Counted from the first letter of the stretch, positions 37,294 to 46,550 are shown. The stretch: 60,173 nt of DNA from Desulforudis sp. (GCA_019084485.1 JAHRFU010000116.1:1-60173), one strand, 5' to 3'. Numbers and translations: made by a program. Notes: generated by a model from the sequence alone, not told the origin.

Positions 37294-38132
37294 CGTTCAC
37301 TCCAGAAGTTTAGACGGACGCGTTCCTCGAGCAGGCCCGCCTTGTAGGCATAATCATAAAACCGCAGCAAACCCTGCTGGTAATCTCGATCTAAATCGTA
37401 CCTGATCAGGGTAAAGTATTCACGCAGTACAGCGGTGGGTAGACCGGTGCGCAGGCATCCGGCCTCCAATATTTCATCGGCGCACTCGACCCCCATCCTC
37501 CGTGCGGTGTCGAGCAACCGTACCAGTTCTCCAGTGGATTTGGGATCTTGGTCCGCGAAATACCGCCTGATCACCCACAGGGCATATACCATCCGCTCCC
37601 CGGTCCACGCCTTCCACGCTTCACCCAAGTCCGTGATGTACAATCCTTCGCTGCTTCTCAAACGATGATCGGTAGTCAGCGCCTGATCACCGATCAACAG
37701 GGCGGCGTCATGGTTCATCAGCATTACTTCGAGTTCGGCAGTGCCCATATCATACTCCACGTCTACCTGATAGTAGTATTTGAGCAGAATTTGGAGCAGA
37801 ACGACCGAAGTGGCCGAGGCACCCGTCAAACAGATCCGGCCTCCATCCAGTTCGGTGACCGGAACTTTGCTAAATAGAAAAATGCTCCCCACCCTTCCGT
37901 CCGAACTTACCGAAAGATTGGGAACGACTAGGCAGCAACCGGGGTTACGGGCATACTCGATCGAGGAAATCGGCGTTACTTCCAGTTCGCCCTGGAGAAA
38001 ACGGCGGTTCAGAAATGTCGGCACACCCCGGATTAAGCTGACGTTGGAGGGCAGTGCGCCGGTTTCGAGCGCGTGGTACACCGGCAAACAGTTCAGATAG
38101 TCCACCTGACCGAGCCTGATCACCGACATCAA
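37290..38132 (-). CDS. mqnA: Chorismate dehydratase MqnA
   Basis: 280-aa enzyme removing water from chorismate to give 3-[(1-carboxyvinyl)oxy]benzoate, the first futalosine-pathway step. Visible: LGQVDYLNCLPVYHAL, GVPTFLNRRFLQGELEVTPISSIEYA, the conserved SVSSDGRVGSIFLFSK and EAWKAWTGERMVYALWVIR. Overlaps mqnE upstream and mqnC downstream by 4 nt each, so the three are translated as one unit. Confidence 0.93.
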   Translation of the reverse strand: MMSVIRLGQVDYLNCLPVYHALETGALPSNVSLIRGVPTFLNRRFLQGELEVTPISSIEYARNPGCCLVVPNLSVSSDGRVGSIFLFSKVPVTELDGGRICLTGASATSVVLLQILLKYYYQVDVEYDMGTAELEVMLMNHDAALLIGDQALTTDHRLRSSEGLYITDLGEAWKAWTGERMVYALWVIRRYFADQDPKSTGELVRLLDTARRMGVECADEILEAGCLRTGLPTAVLREYFTLIRYDLDRDYQQGLLRFYDYAYKAGLLEERVRLNFWSER

Positions 38133-39238
38133 AAGCCCTCCCGGATAACGTTGTACAGAGTATCCCTCTCTACAGGGATTCGACCGGCCGCCCGAATCAT
38201 GCGGATCAATGCAACGCGCGTCAGCGCCTGTTCAGAGTCTGCCCCGGCGGCGTGGGTAATCTTCTCCTCCATCACTGTACCGTCAAAATCATCGACGCCG
38301 AAGCTCAGCGAGATCTGCGTCAGTTTTGGGCCGATCATGACCCAGTAGGCCTTGATATGGTCAAAGTTGTCCAGCAGGAGCCGTGACACGGCCAACACCT
38401 TAAGGTCGTCAAAGCCGGTAGTGCGCGTCGGAACCGCCGGTTCAAGCTCGGTGTGGCGGGGCTGAAAAGCCAGGGGGATGAAGGTCAGAAAGCCTCCGGT
38501 TCGATCCTGCTGTTCTCGAAGCCGAATCAGGTGATCCACTCTTTCTTCGATGGTTTCCACGTGGCCGTACAACATGGTGGCATTAGTCCTGATCCCAAGT
38601 GTATGTGCCGCGGCGTGCACTTCAAGCCACCGCTCGCCGCTTATTTTCTTCGGGCAGATTTCCTGCCGGACACGGTGGGAGAAAACCTCGGCGCCGCCGC
38701 CCGGCATGGAATCCAGGCCAGCCTGGCGCAGGGTGGTCAACACCTCGTGCACCGACAGAGAGTGTAATTCCGCCAGGTAGTCGATTTCCACCGCAGTAAG
38801 GGCCTGAATGATAACCCCCGGCAGCGCTTCGCGTAACCGCCGGATCATTTCCAGGTAATAATCCATCGACAGTTCAGGATGGAGGCCTCCAACTACGTGC
38901 ACTTCCGAAACGCCTTTTAGCCAGGCGTCACGGGCCTTAGCTTCAATCTCATCCAGAGACAAAACGTAACTGGACGGATCATCCTCGTCCTTACCGAAGG
39001 CACAGAGGCGGCAGCGATTCACACAAATATTGGTGTGGTTAATATGACGGTTTACTACGAAATACACGCGGTCACCGTGCTTACGCTGCCGCACCAAGTC
39101 GGACAGGTGGCCCAGGGCAAGCAGGTCGTCGGACTCAAACAACCGAATACCGTCGTCAGCACTGAGCCGGTCTCCGCGTATTACCTTGTCCGCTATGTCG
39201 GCCAGGTTGCTTGGCACCATTAGTTGATCCAAGCCCAA
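38129..39238 (-). CDS. mqnE: Aminofutalosine synthase MqnE
   Basis: 369-aa radical SAM enzyme joining the MqnA product to adenosine. The cluster site is CVNRCRLCAFGKDEDD. VSEVHVVGGLHPELSMDYY, LDSMPGGGAEVFSHRVR, PKKISGERWLEVH and the FGVDDFDGTVMEEKI segment are typical of MqnE. The start is near GTG/ATG at 39238. It follows mqnP by 23 nt. mqnB and mqnD are not in the window. Confidence 0.93.
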   Translation of the reverse strand: MGLDQLMVPSNLADIADKVIRGDRLSADDGIRLFESDDLLALGHLSDLVRQRKHGDRVYFVVNRHINHTNICVNRCRLCAFGKDEDDPSSYVLSLDEIEAKARDAWLKGVSEVHVVGGLHPELSMDYYLEMIRRLREALPGVIIQALTAVEIDYLAELHSLSVHEVLTTLRQAGLDSMPGGGAEVFSHRVRQEICPKKISGERWLEVHAAAHTLGIRTNATMLYGHVETIEERVDHLIRLREQQDRTGGFLTFIPLAFQPRHTELEPAVPTRTTGFDDLKVLAVSRLLLDNFDHIKAYWVMIGPKLTQISLSFGVDDFDGTVMEEKITHAAGADSEQALTRVALIRMIRAAGRIPVERDTLYNVIREGF

Positions 39239-39261
39239 ACCCTCATTTCATTATCTACTGC

Positions 39262-40194
39262 TTAGTGAAAGAGCACCTCGGCCAGGGTAAAGGCGAAGAC
39301 CGTCATCCCAAGGACCGCGTTCGCCTGGAAGAAGGCCACATTCGCCCTGGACAGGTCATTAGGCTTAACGATGGCGTGTTGGTAACCGAGGATTAGGATC
39401 GCCAATCCGATCCCGATATAATATAGTGTTCCGAGACCCAGCACCATCCCTGCTGCCGCAAGAAAGGCCGGTGCCAAAATGTGAAAGCCCGCCGCAATCT
39501 TCAGGGCCGCGGGAATCCCGAAACGGGCGGGAATGGAGCGTATCCCTGCGTCCCGGTCAAACTCGTAGTCCATACTCGCATAGATGATATCAAAACCGGC
39601 TACCCAGAACATCACGCCCAAGCCGAGCAGAACCGGTGGCAGGGCAAAGGCATCGGAAATGGCGATCCAGCCCGCCACGGGCGTAAAGCCCAGTGCCACG
39701 CCCAGCCACAGGTGGCAGGCCCAAGTGAAGCGTTTGGTATAGGAATAGCCAACCAGAATGAACAGCACCAACGGAAATAGTTTTACGGCGAGCGGGCTCA
39801 GTTGAATTGCCGCGAATAGCAAAACCGCCATCGAGATCACGGCGTGCACACACACCTCGTTGACGGAGAGCAGCCCCTTCGGAAGAGCCCTGTCCGCTGT
39901 GCGTGGATTGCGAGCATCAATATGCCGGTCAAAGATCCGGTTCAGCGACATCGCCGCCGTCCGCGCCCCAACCATGGCCACGGTGATCCAAATGATGTCC
40001 CACAGTCCCGGAATTCTCATCTGTACCAGCAAGGCTCCGATGAAAGCGAACGGTAACGCGAACACAGTGTGTTCAAACTTGATCATATCCAGAAAGACCC
40101 TGACCTTATTGAAAGGCCTCGATCCGGTTGCCGAACCCGGTATCGCTCCAGTAGCCAATCTGTTTTCCAGAGGCAGATTACCCATCTCCCGCAA
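39262..40194 (-). CDS. mqnP: UbiA-family prenyltransferase MqnP
   Basis: 310-aa integral membrane enzyme that attaches the polyprenyl tail. It has eight or so membrane helices and the two Asp-rich UbiA sites: NRIFDRHIDARNPRTADRAL and DYEFDRDAGIRSIPARFG. FEHTVFALPFAFIGALLVQ near residue 42 is the usual start of the domain. About 30 N-terminal residues before KVRVFLDMIKFEHT are extra and poorly conserved; a later start is possible. Context gives the acceptor as 1,4-dihydroxy-6-naphthoate. Confidence 0.92.
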   Translation of the reverse strand: MREMGNLPLENRLATGAIPGSATGSRPFNKVRVFLDMIKFEHTVFALPFAFIGALLVQMRIPGLWDIIWITVAMVGARTAAMSLNRIFDRHIDARNPRTADRALPKGLLSVNEVCVHAVISMAVLLFAAIQLSPLAVKLFPLVLFILVGYSYTKRFTWACHLWLGVALGFTPVAGWIAISDAFALPPVLLGLGVMFWVAGFDIIYASMDYEFDRDAGIRSIPARFGIPAALKIAAGFHILAPAFLAAAGMVLGLGTLYYIGIGLAILILGYQHAIVKPNDLSRANVAFFQANAVLGMTVFAFTLAEVLFH

Positions 40195-40245
40195 TTACCT
40201 CAACCTCTCCCCTGATAATCTCTAAAGCAGGTGGCTCGCACGGTT

Positions 40246-40968
40246 CTAGTCGACCTTGGTACCCACCTGGACGGCCACAATGCCGCCTGTTAAATCGTAG
40301 TTCTTCGCCTCAGCCAGACCCAACTCCGTAAACAGCTCTCTGATCTCCGTCTGGTGCATAAAGTGCTTCAACGAGTTCGGTAAGTAACTGTAAGGTCCTT
40401 TTAGGCCTACACCCAAACGTCCCATAACCGGAACCAGCTTATCAAAATACAGCCAATAGGCCTGTTTGAATCCCAGGGCACCGGGCTTCCCCAACTCCAG
40501 GTTGACCACTTTTCCTCCCGGTTTCACGACCCGGGCCATTTCCTCGATGGTCTTGCGTACATCGGGAACGTTACGTAAAGCAAACCCGATCGTAGCACAA
40601 TCGAACGTATTATCAGGGAAAGGCAGCGCCACGGCATTGCCCTGCATAAAGCTAACGATGCCTTGGTATGGTGTTTTCTTTAGGTTATCTTCAGCCCTCT
40701 TCAACATTTCCTCACAGAAGTCCACTCCGGTTACTCTACCCGTTGCCCCGACCGCCTTAGCCTGCTCAAAGCTTAGCATACCGGTTCCACAGGCGACGTC
40801 TAGGCCGTACCCGCCCGATTTCAGGCCGGACTGTCGCACCGCAAAACGGCGCCAAGCCTTATCCTGGTTAAAGCTGAGTACCGTATTTAACAGGTCGTAT
40901 CGGTGGGCGATCGAAGAAAATAAGGCGTGGACATATTCTTCTTTTTTGCGCGGGTCTTCAAACTTCAT
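40246..40968 (-). CDS. menG: Demethylmenaquinone methyltransferase (UbiE/MenG)
   Basis: 240-aa SAM methyltransferase for the last menaquinone step. UbiE hallmarks are present: FSSIAHRYDLLNTVLSFNQDKAWRR, the SAM site GLDVACGTGMLSFE, GVDFCEEMLKRA, FDCATIGFALRNVPD and KPGGKVVNLELGKPG. Starts 6 nt after the polyprenyl synthase-like gene and ends 50 nt before mqnP. Confidence 0.95.
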   Translation of the reverse strand: MKFEDPRKKEEYVHALFSSIAHRYDLLNTVLSFNQDKAWRRFAVRQSGLKSGGYGLDVACGTGMLSFEQAKAVGATGRVTGVDFCEEMLKRAEDNLKKTPYQGIVSFMQGNAVALPFPDNTFDCATIGFALRNVPDVRKTIEEMARVVKPGGKVVNLELGKPGALGFKQAYWLYFDKLVPVMGRLGVGLKGPYSYLPNSLKHFMHQTEIRELFTELGLAEAKNYDLTGGIVAVQVGTKVD

Positions 40969-40974
40969 TGAGTG

Positions 40975-41850
40975 TCACCTTTCTATAGTAACCGCCGTAA
41001 CCGCCGGTTTTTGGTCGGCACGGAAATGAAAATGCTCGATGACCTCCTGCAGCCCTCTACGGGCAGCGCTGTCCGGATGTCTGTGCAGTTCTGCCAGCGC
41101 CTGATCCAAGTATCCGGCAGCAAGACTCGACATCCCCCTATCCATTAAACCGTATCCCATCCCAAGTTTCAAGCCGACCATCCGGATCGACTCTCTTCCT
41201 TCCGGATCAGCCCCTGCCAGTTCACCGCCCATAGCCATCCCTTCGGCAATCAACTCAGCCGTCTGATTACGCACCAAGCGGGTGACGTCTTGAAGAGCGC
41301 CGTCACTCCCGGCCTCCCGGATCGCACTGGCACTGATCAGACAAACCGTCTCCGACAAAGGGCGCAGGAAACGTGTAAGATGTGCCTCGGCGGCCAGGGC
41401 AAAGAAGCGACTGTAAAAATAGTCCCCCAGCAGGATGGGCATTGAGGATGAGCCGCTCTCAGACTCTCGTTCATAACGGACAATGGAGTGGACATGGGTC
41501 GCGAGATGCACCATCTGCACCATGCCTGCCAGGCCGACCGCCTTTTCACGGACAAAACCAAACATCCTTGCTCCCAGCAGGACCACGGCAGGCCGAAGAG
41601 TGTGTTCGAGGGGTGACAGCTTTAGCGATCCGATCGGATCCAGGTTGCGCATAATCGGAGATCGACTTCGGAGCGTGTCTTCTACAAGGAGCAGTTCTTC
41701 TCGAACCAGGTAGAACAACTTTGGTGACAGCAGCAGCAATTCCTCCGAATTCTTTCGACGGATTGGAAGACTATTTCGGGTCGGGAGTACAATATTCCTC
41801 CTTATTTTACCCGTGATTCCACGAATTAAGTGACTATAGCCATCCAACAA
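40975..41850 (-). CDS. Degenerate polyprenyl synthase-like protein
   Basis: The core resembles trans-isoprenyl diphosphate synthases (PLEHTLRPAVVLLGARMFG in place of KRLRP, then MVQMVHLATHVHSI, ILLGDYFYSRFFALAA, IREAGSDG). The first Asp-rich motif (normally HDDxxD after the His) reads HVHSIVRYERES, and the second DDxxD is also absent, so catalysis is unlikely. It may be the regulatory subunit of a two-part synthase, as HepS is for HepT. The start is uncertain: AAGGAGG at 41797-41803 points to a rare ATT at 41793, while TTG at 41850 gives the longest frame. It heads the menaquinone genes. Confidence 0.7.
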   Translation of the reverse strand: MLDGYSHLIRGITGKIRRNIVLPTRNSLPIRRKNSEELLLLSPKLFYLVREELLLVEDTLRSRSPIMRNLDPIGSLKLSPLEHTLRPAVVLLGARMFGFVREKAVGLAGMVQMVHLATHVHSIVRYERESESGSSSMPILLGDYFYSRFFALAAEAHLTRFLRPLSETVCLISASAIREAGSDGALQDVTRLVRNQTAELIAEGMAMGGELAGADPEGRESIRMVGLKLGMGYGLMDRGMSSLAAGYLDQALAELHRHPDSAARRGLQEVIEHFHFRADQKPAVTAVTIER

Positions 41851-41857
41851 ACAAAGA

Positions 41858-41892
41858 GGCCCTGCAATTCCCTTCTTCTGGATTGCAAGGCC
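41858..41892 (-). terminator. Terminator after speD
   Basis: GGCCCTGCAAT (41858-41868) and ATTGCAAGGCC (41882-41892) pair with one mismatch and are followed on the minus strand by TCTTTGTTTG. It is 52 nt past the speD stop. Confidence 0.7.
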
Positions 41893-41943
41893 GAACTTAC
41901 ATACTATGATCCTTATACGGATTGGTACTAATAAATATCCCTC

Positions 41944-42330
41944 CTACATATTCGCCACTTTAAGTGGCAACGCTTCCGGTATGATACCCCGGATGGTCTC
42001 CGTAGCCTGAACCTGTTGAGCCTTAAAAGCTTCTGTCATATAGTTACAGGCGTTCCAAGGATCTACCGTGTCACCGCAGGTGAACACATCCACTGCTGCG
42101 TATCCCAGTTCTGGCCAGGTATGGATCGTGAGGTGTGACTCGGAAATAACAACTACACCGCTTACCCCTTGAGGGCTGAACTTATGGAAGACATATTCCC
42201 GGACTTCTGCGCCGGCCTCCAGAGCAGCACTCACCATGATTTCCTCGACCTTCTTCGGATCGTTCAGGAGGCCATACTCACATCCGTAGATCTCTGCCAG
42301 GACATGTCGCCCCATTGGTTTCATTGACAT
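41944..42330 (-). CDS. speD: S-adenosylmethionine decarboxylase proenzyme SpeD
   Basis: 128-aa pyruvoyl enzyme of polyamine synthesis, small prokaryotic form. The self-cleavage site is in [15 protein letters not shown] (Glu-Ser; the Ser becomes the pyruvoyl group), with the proton-donor Cys in [12 protein letters not shown] and the conserved [11 protein letters not shown]. The frame extends upstream, but ATG at 42330 with GGGGGAGG upstream is the family start. A good promoter lies 70 nt upstream and a terminator follows, so it is monocistronic. Confidence 0.95.
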   Translation of the reverse strand: MSMKPMGRHVLAEIYGCEYGLLNDPKKVEEIMVSAALEAGAEVREYVFHKFSPQGVSGVVVISESHLTIHTWPELGYAAVDVFTCGDTVDPWNACNYMTEAFKAQQVQATETIRGIIPEALPLKVANM

Positions 42331-42399
42331 TATCCTCCCCCTTTTACCACGTTTTAGCTGCAACCAACCCGTTGTACCGGGCAATTCCAACCAAATTCA

Positions 42400-42427
42400 A
42401 TTTTAACATAAAGCTTCCTTTTGTCAA
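42400..42427 (-). promoter_or_regulatory. Promoter of speD
   Basis: -35 TTGACA (42422-42427) and -10 TAAAAT (42400-42405) on the minus strand, 16 nt apart, about 70 nt before the speD start. Confidence 0.7.
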
Positions 42428-42450
42428 CAATATTCTTAGATTTGCCATGC

Positions 42451-42861
42451 TCACACTACTGTATTCTCAAGGCTTCCCGCCTGCCCTACAACCACACTGA
42501 CCCGATCCGAAATGACCAAGGAGCCGACTCCACCAGGTGTACCGGTAAGGATGACGTCCCCAGGTAGCAGAGTCATAATCCGGGAGATATAACTGACCAG
42601 ATAACCGTACCCGAATACCATCTGCATCGAAGATGAGTTTTGACGCAGTTCACCATTGACATCGGATTTCACCTTAATGTTAGCAGGGGGTCTTCCAGTT
42701 ACAATGTACGGGCCGAGAGGACAGAAAGTGTCAAATGACTTGGCTTGAGTCCATTGTCCGTCTTGCCGCTGAAGGTCTCGAGCCGTAACATCGTTAGCTC
42801 CAGTGTACCCAAAAATGTAGGCGTGGGCATTAGCTTCAAAGCGACAAATCTTTACACTCAT
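42451..42861 (-). pseudogene. Fumarylacetoacetate hydrolase family, internal deletion
   Basis: 136 residues where about 250 are usual. The first nine (MSVKICRFE) look like a normal FAH-family start, then the sequence jumps to FGYTGANDVTARDLQRQDGQ, KSFDTFCPLGPYIVTG and MTLLPGDVILTGTPGGVGSL, the C-terminal half of the domain. The missing ~110 residues include the HHEVE-type segment with two metal-binding Glu; the third ligand (Asp of GAND) is kept. The frame is still open, so a short protein may be made, but the hydrolase should be inactive. Its ATG overlaps the stop of the 728-aa gene by 4 nt. Confidence 0.7.
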
Positions 42862-45044
42862 TGGAAGTCCTCCAAAAAGATGTACATCAGCGGCAAACCT
42901 GCAAAGATCATGGTGGTGGCTGCGGCCACCACACCGGAATCATTGACAATCAAAGCCACGATCGCTCCCAGGATAATGCCCACAAAGCCACGGAAGAGAT
43001 CGGGATACTGCTGTTTAAACTCTGGCATCTGCCCCACCGGGCGGAAGAAGAGCAGTGCAAACCCACCCAGAGTCGCCAGAAACACGCGGCTCCAGATCGT
43101 ATACTTGAGCAGCTTCCAGTTCATGGCGACCTTTCTGCTCAGTATGTTGTAGGCCTCCTCCAGTCCCTGGGCAAAGCCCCCCGTGAACACCAGTCGGGCC
43201 GCCCGGCCGATGTGCGACTGTTGCTCTGCACCGCGCAAAAAGTCGACCGTAGTCAGTCCGGCCAGGAAGAGTAGCACACCGCCCCCGCTCAGTAGGATCA
43301 CACGGCGGGTAAAGCGAACCCCGAGGAACAACAAAAACGTGACCAGAAGAGCAATGGAGGCTGTGATGGAACCGCCCATATTGGCACCCATCTGTGGGTT
43401 AGCGACGGCGAAGAGGGTAATCAGAAATACCACCGCGATTCCCGGCAAGACATAGGCGCGCAGGCGGGGCCATTGGGTAAGAATAGAAGCGGCGGCCAGG
43501 ATCACAGAGCCGACCAAGACGCCCATATACTCATTGCCGAGCCCGTAGAACCGAGCCCCGCCCAAGGGATCGTAGCTGAGCAGAGACTGCTTCTGCAGCG
43601 GGGATCCGAGCAAAAGATCAATGATGATCGAACCGGCCGTAACCGCGCCTAGGAATACGAAGGGCATCATGTCCTTCTCTCTCCCCAGCCATACGGATGC
43701 GGCCGTAATCAGGATGATCAGTCCCACCAATCCAGCCACCACTCCCACTGCCGTGTTCGCACCAAGCGGTACAAGCAAGAGCGCCGCCAAAGGGAAGCTC
43801 ATCACCAGCAGTAGCATCTGGCGTAGATAGCGCCTGTCGATCAGCCTCAAATCCCGGAAGATGATCATGAGCATTACCACCAGCACCAAGCCGATCTGGA
43901 GGGTCATATAGGTTTTGATAATCGGGACTCGTATGGTATGAGTTAAGACGAGGCCATCGTTTAACTCCATCAGGTTTTCTAGCCCTCCGGCTCCGGCGTT
44001 GGAGGTAATAGACCGGCCGGTCACACTGCCTGGAGGGTTTATGTCAAAGTATCGAAGCACGGTCGGTGCTATGTCAATATTCAGGATGATTCCTTCACGC
44101 CGGGTTGATGCTGAAGTTAACAATCCCGGCCCTACCCCTGCGCCGGTCATCACCAGAGGGGTGAGCAGATCCTTCTCGGGAATCGCCGAAATTGAGGGGG
44201 TCGGCACAACCACCATCAGGAGATCCCGGTTCAAATCCAGTTCCCCAAGAAGTCGGTTAATGAATAATGCGGATCCCTCTATCGCCGAGATGCGATGGGC
44301 ACGCAACATGTCGGGCAATAATTCCCCGGCCGCTTCTTCCACCCGCGAGGTATCTCCGGTTTCGATTACGATCAGATCGGCGCTATCCAATGCCCTGAAC
44401 CGTTCCATCAAATCATCGAAGTCCGTGCGGTACCCCCCGGGAAAATCGGGGTCCTGGCGTAATACGTCTCGACCCACGCTGCCATGGTCGACCAGGCCGT
44501 TCCGGTCCATGGCAATGGTGGCGGCATGCCGGCGATGGGCACCGTCCCAATCGGCATTGCCGATCACCGCCGTCTCCAATCCTTCGTTCCGTAGCGCGGT
44601 TCCCAGCGTCCCGGCTACGGCCGGTGACGGGACAGTGCCTGTAAGCTGATGCAACCGGGCAATGCCGAGATGTACCACACCGTCTTGGGCAGGCTCTACA
44701 CCCGTACGCCTGCGGAACTCCTCACCCGCCTCCACGCGGTGTACGGACTCACCGACATCAAAGGCGTGGAAAGCGGCACCCGTCCCTACGGCGCGCGCGC
44801 CAGCACCGATCGAGACATGCGTATTTTCAACATTCCTCAGCCCGGCGGTGTTTGTGTTGAGAAGTCCAATGGAGGAAACCGAAAGCAGGTCTGTAAAGGC
44901 CGGATTATTCAGATCGGTCAGGGTGATCCGGTCCAGCACAACGATAACCACCCGGCCACGCTCCAGCGGTTGCGCCCAGGACGCGCCGCAGATGACAAAC
45001 CCAGTGACCAACACCAGAAACAGCGCTAAGAGCATCCGGCGCAA
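42858..45044 (-). CDS. Alkaline-phosphatase-fold/multi-membrane-helix protein
   Basis: 728 residues in two parts. A signal sequence (cut near SWA-QP) is followed by a ~370-residue exported domain like alkaline phosphatase/sulfatase-fold proteins: VVIVVLDRITLTDL near the start, NADWDGAHRRHAAT, DLIVIETGD and LLMVVVPTPS, then DIAPTVLRYF. Several metal-ligand positions look substituted (LDRIT for a DG-T/S nucleophile site), so activity is doubtful. The second part has about ten membrane helices with SYDPLGGARFYGLGNEYMGV between them. Unknown function. It follows a GT4 glycosyltransferase, so a surface-polymer role is likely but inferred. Confidence 0.75.
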   Translation of the reverse strand: MRRMLLALFLVLVTGFVICGASWAQPLERGRVVIVVLDRITLTDLNNPAFTDLLSVSSIGLLNTNTAGLRNVENTHVSIGAGARAVGTGAAFHAFDVGESVHRVEAGEEFRRRTGVEPAQDGVVHLGIARLHQLTGTVPSPAVAGTLGTALRNEGLETAVIGNADWDGAHRRHAATIAMDRNGLVDHGSVGRDVLRQDPDFPGGYRTDFDDLMERFRALDSADLIVIETGDTSRVEEAAGELLPDMLRAHRISAIEGSALFINRLLGELDLNRDLLMVVVPTPSISAIPEKDLLTPLVMTGAGVGPGLLTSASTRREGIILNIDIAPTVLRYFDINPPGSVTGRSITSNAGAGGLENLMELNDGLVLTHTIRVPIIKTYMTLQIGLVLVVMLMIIFRDLRLIDRRYLRQMLLLVMSFPLAALLLVPLGANTAVGVVAGLVGLIILITAASVWLGREKDMMPFVFLGAVTAGSIIIDLLLGSPLQKQSLLSYDPLGGARFYGLGNEYMGVLVGSVILAAASILTQWPRLRAYVLPGIAVVFLITLFAVANPQMGANMGGSITASIALLVTFLLFLGVRFTRRVILLSGGGVLLFLAGLTTVDFLRGAEQQSHIGRAARLVFTGGFAQGLEEAYNILSRKVAMNWKLLKYTIWSRVFLATLGGFALLFFRPVGQMPEFKQQYPDLFRGFVGIILGAIVALIVNDSGVVAAATTMIFAGLPLMYIFLEDFQ

Positions 45045-45112
45045 CTGTGCACCCCCTGTGAGAGTCGACTTCTACTATTCTAAATCATCCATCCAGGAAA
45101 AGACAATACTCC

Positions 45113-46252
45113 CTACACGCCGTACTGGCTCTTGCGTCGCCTCAATTCACGGTATGCTTCCATGGTTTCATCGATCATCCGATCCACGCTGAATAGGGCC
45201 CTTACTCTTTGCGCACCGGCGGAAGCGCTGGTACTCCCGGCCGCGCGGTCGCTGAGAAACTCGTTGATGGCAGCTGCCAGCTGCTCCGGACGATGCGGAT
45301 CGACCAGGCGACCGGTACATCCATCGATAACCGCTTCCGGTATACCGCCGACCCTGGACGCCACTATCGGTAGCCCAGCCATCATGGCTTCGAGGATGAT
45401 CAGGGGCAGACCCTCAGAATGTGACGGGAGCACAAACACATCCATGGAGGCCAACAATGCCGGTACGTCATTGCGATAACCGGCGAAAGTGGCCTCAATG
45501 CTAAGCTGCCTGGCCTGGGCTCGAAGCTGGCCTTCCAGCGGTCCACTCCCAACTAGGAGCAGATGTACCGGGTGCGTACGTTGCACCATTTCCACCGCCA
45601 GCAACAAGTCTTGCAGGCCTTTTTGCGGCGCGAAACGGGCCACACATCCGACCACATTCTGTTCAGCGGCAATACCGAACTCTTGGCGCACCCTCTCCCC
45701 CTCACCCCCATGAAAGGGAAACCCCGGCACCCCGTTACGAATGGTGCGCAACCTGGTTGGGGGAATTCCGGCCACTCTGATCAGCTCCGCTCTCAAAGCC
45801 TCGGAAACCGTAATTACCAAATCAGTGTGTCTGGCCAGAAGCCCTTCTACTACGGCTGCCGTCCGGCGTTTCCATCCCGGCCAAAACTCGTGGAACACCG
45901 AATTGTGTACCGTATAGACCACTGTCGGTGTAGCAGTCAGGTGTCCGGCTACCCTCCCGGCCAAGCCCGCCTTCGCTCCGTGAAGATGTAGAATCACAGG
46001 TCGGTAACGGATGATCAGCTTGACCAGCTGAACTATGCTCAAAGCATCTCTAACGGGGTCTACGCTTCCAGGTAGGCTGATCTCTGCCACCTTTAGCCCG
46101 GCGTTTCGGAAATGCGTCGCCATGGCCCCGCGGTTGCAGGCAATGATCTGGTCCACCCCTCGACAACGGAGTCCATTAGCCAGTTCGAGTAAGTGATTCT
46201 GCATCCCCCCCTGCGCCGGGCGGATCACCTGTAACACACGTAGCCGATCCAC
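45113..46252 (-). CDS. GT4 glycosyltransferase
   Basis: 379-aa GT-B glycosyltransferase: VIRPAQGGMQNHLLELANGL with the glycine-rich acceptor loop, ILHLHGAKAGLAGRVAG, VYTVHNSVFHEF, VGCVARFAPQKGLQDLLLA, LLLVGSGPLEGQL and the donor site LPSHSEGLPLIILEAMMAGLPIV. This is the pattern of family 4 enzymes acting on cell-surface polysaccharides. The sugar and acceptor cannot be given. It is followed 68 nt later by the phosphatase-like membrane protein gene. Confidence 0.88.
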   Translation of the reverse strand: MDRLRVLQVIRPAQGGMQNHLLELANGLRCRGVDQIIACNRGAMATHFRNAGLKVAEISLPGSVDPVRDALSIVQLVKLIIRYRPVILHLHGAKAGLAGRVAGHLTATPTVVYTVHNSVFHEFWPGWKRRTAAVVEGLLARHTDLVITVSEALRAELIRVAGIPPTRLRTIRNGVPGFPFHGGEGERVRQEFGIAAEQNVVGCVARFAPQKGLQDLLLAVEMVQRTHPVHLLLVGSGPLEGQLRAQARQLSIEATFAGYRNDVPALLASMDVFVLPSHSEGLPLIILEAMMAGLPIVASRVGGIPEAVIDGCTGRLVDPHRPEQLAAAINEFLSDRAAGSTSASAGAQRVRALFSVDRMIDETMEAYRELRRRKSQYGV

Positions 46253-46361
46253 GCTTCTCCCCCCTGCCTGCTATCTGCATTCTTGACCATATCATTCCTT
46301 TTAACACCAAAGGACGCGGATTATACCGCGCCCTTTGCATTACCTGATCATAGCCTTCCTG

Positions 46362-46550
46362 TTACATTTCCTTAATCGCTTCGGTTGGGCACCCCTCCAC
46401 CGCTTCGTGTGCACACTCCTCCAGATCGTCCGACACTTCATCTTCGGCCGCTCGGGCCTTCTCCTCGTCGTCCCACTCAAAGACGTCCGGACAGACCTCG
46501 ACGCACACCCCGCAACTGATGCACAGGTCAGGATCAACCTCAACTCGCAT
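46362..46550 (-). CDS. Ferredoxin, single [4Fe-4S] type
   Basis: 62 residues with CISCGVCVEVCPDVF and a distant GCPTEAI. Cys10, 13, 16 and 54 would bind one [4Fe-4S] cluster; Cys20 and Cys46 could form the disulfide known from one-cluster ferredoxins such as those of Desulfovibrio and Thermotoga. The acidic composition is typical. It is a single gene with GGAGG upstream. A candidate electron carrier for anaerobic metabolism; its partner is not evident. Confidence 0.93.
   Translation of the reverse strand: MRVEVDPDLCISCGVCVEVCPDVFEWDDEEKARAAEDEVSDDLEECAHEAVEGCPTEAIKEM

Noticed and set aside
43999-44649. 216-aa plus-strand frame over the 728-aa gene
   Set aside because: Ser/Arg/Pro-rich antisense shadow without family features.
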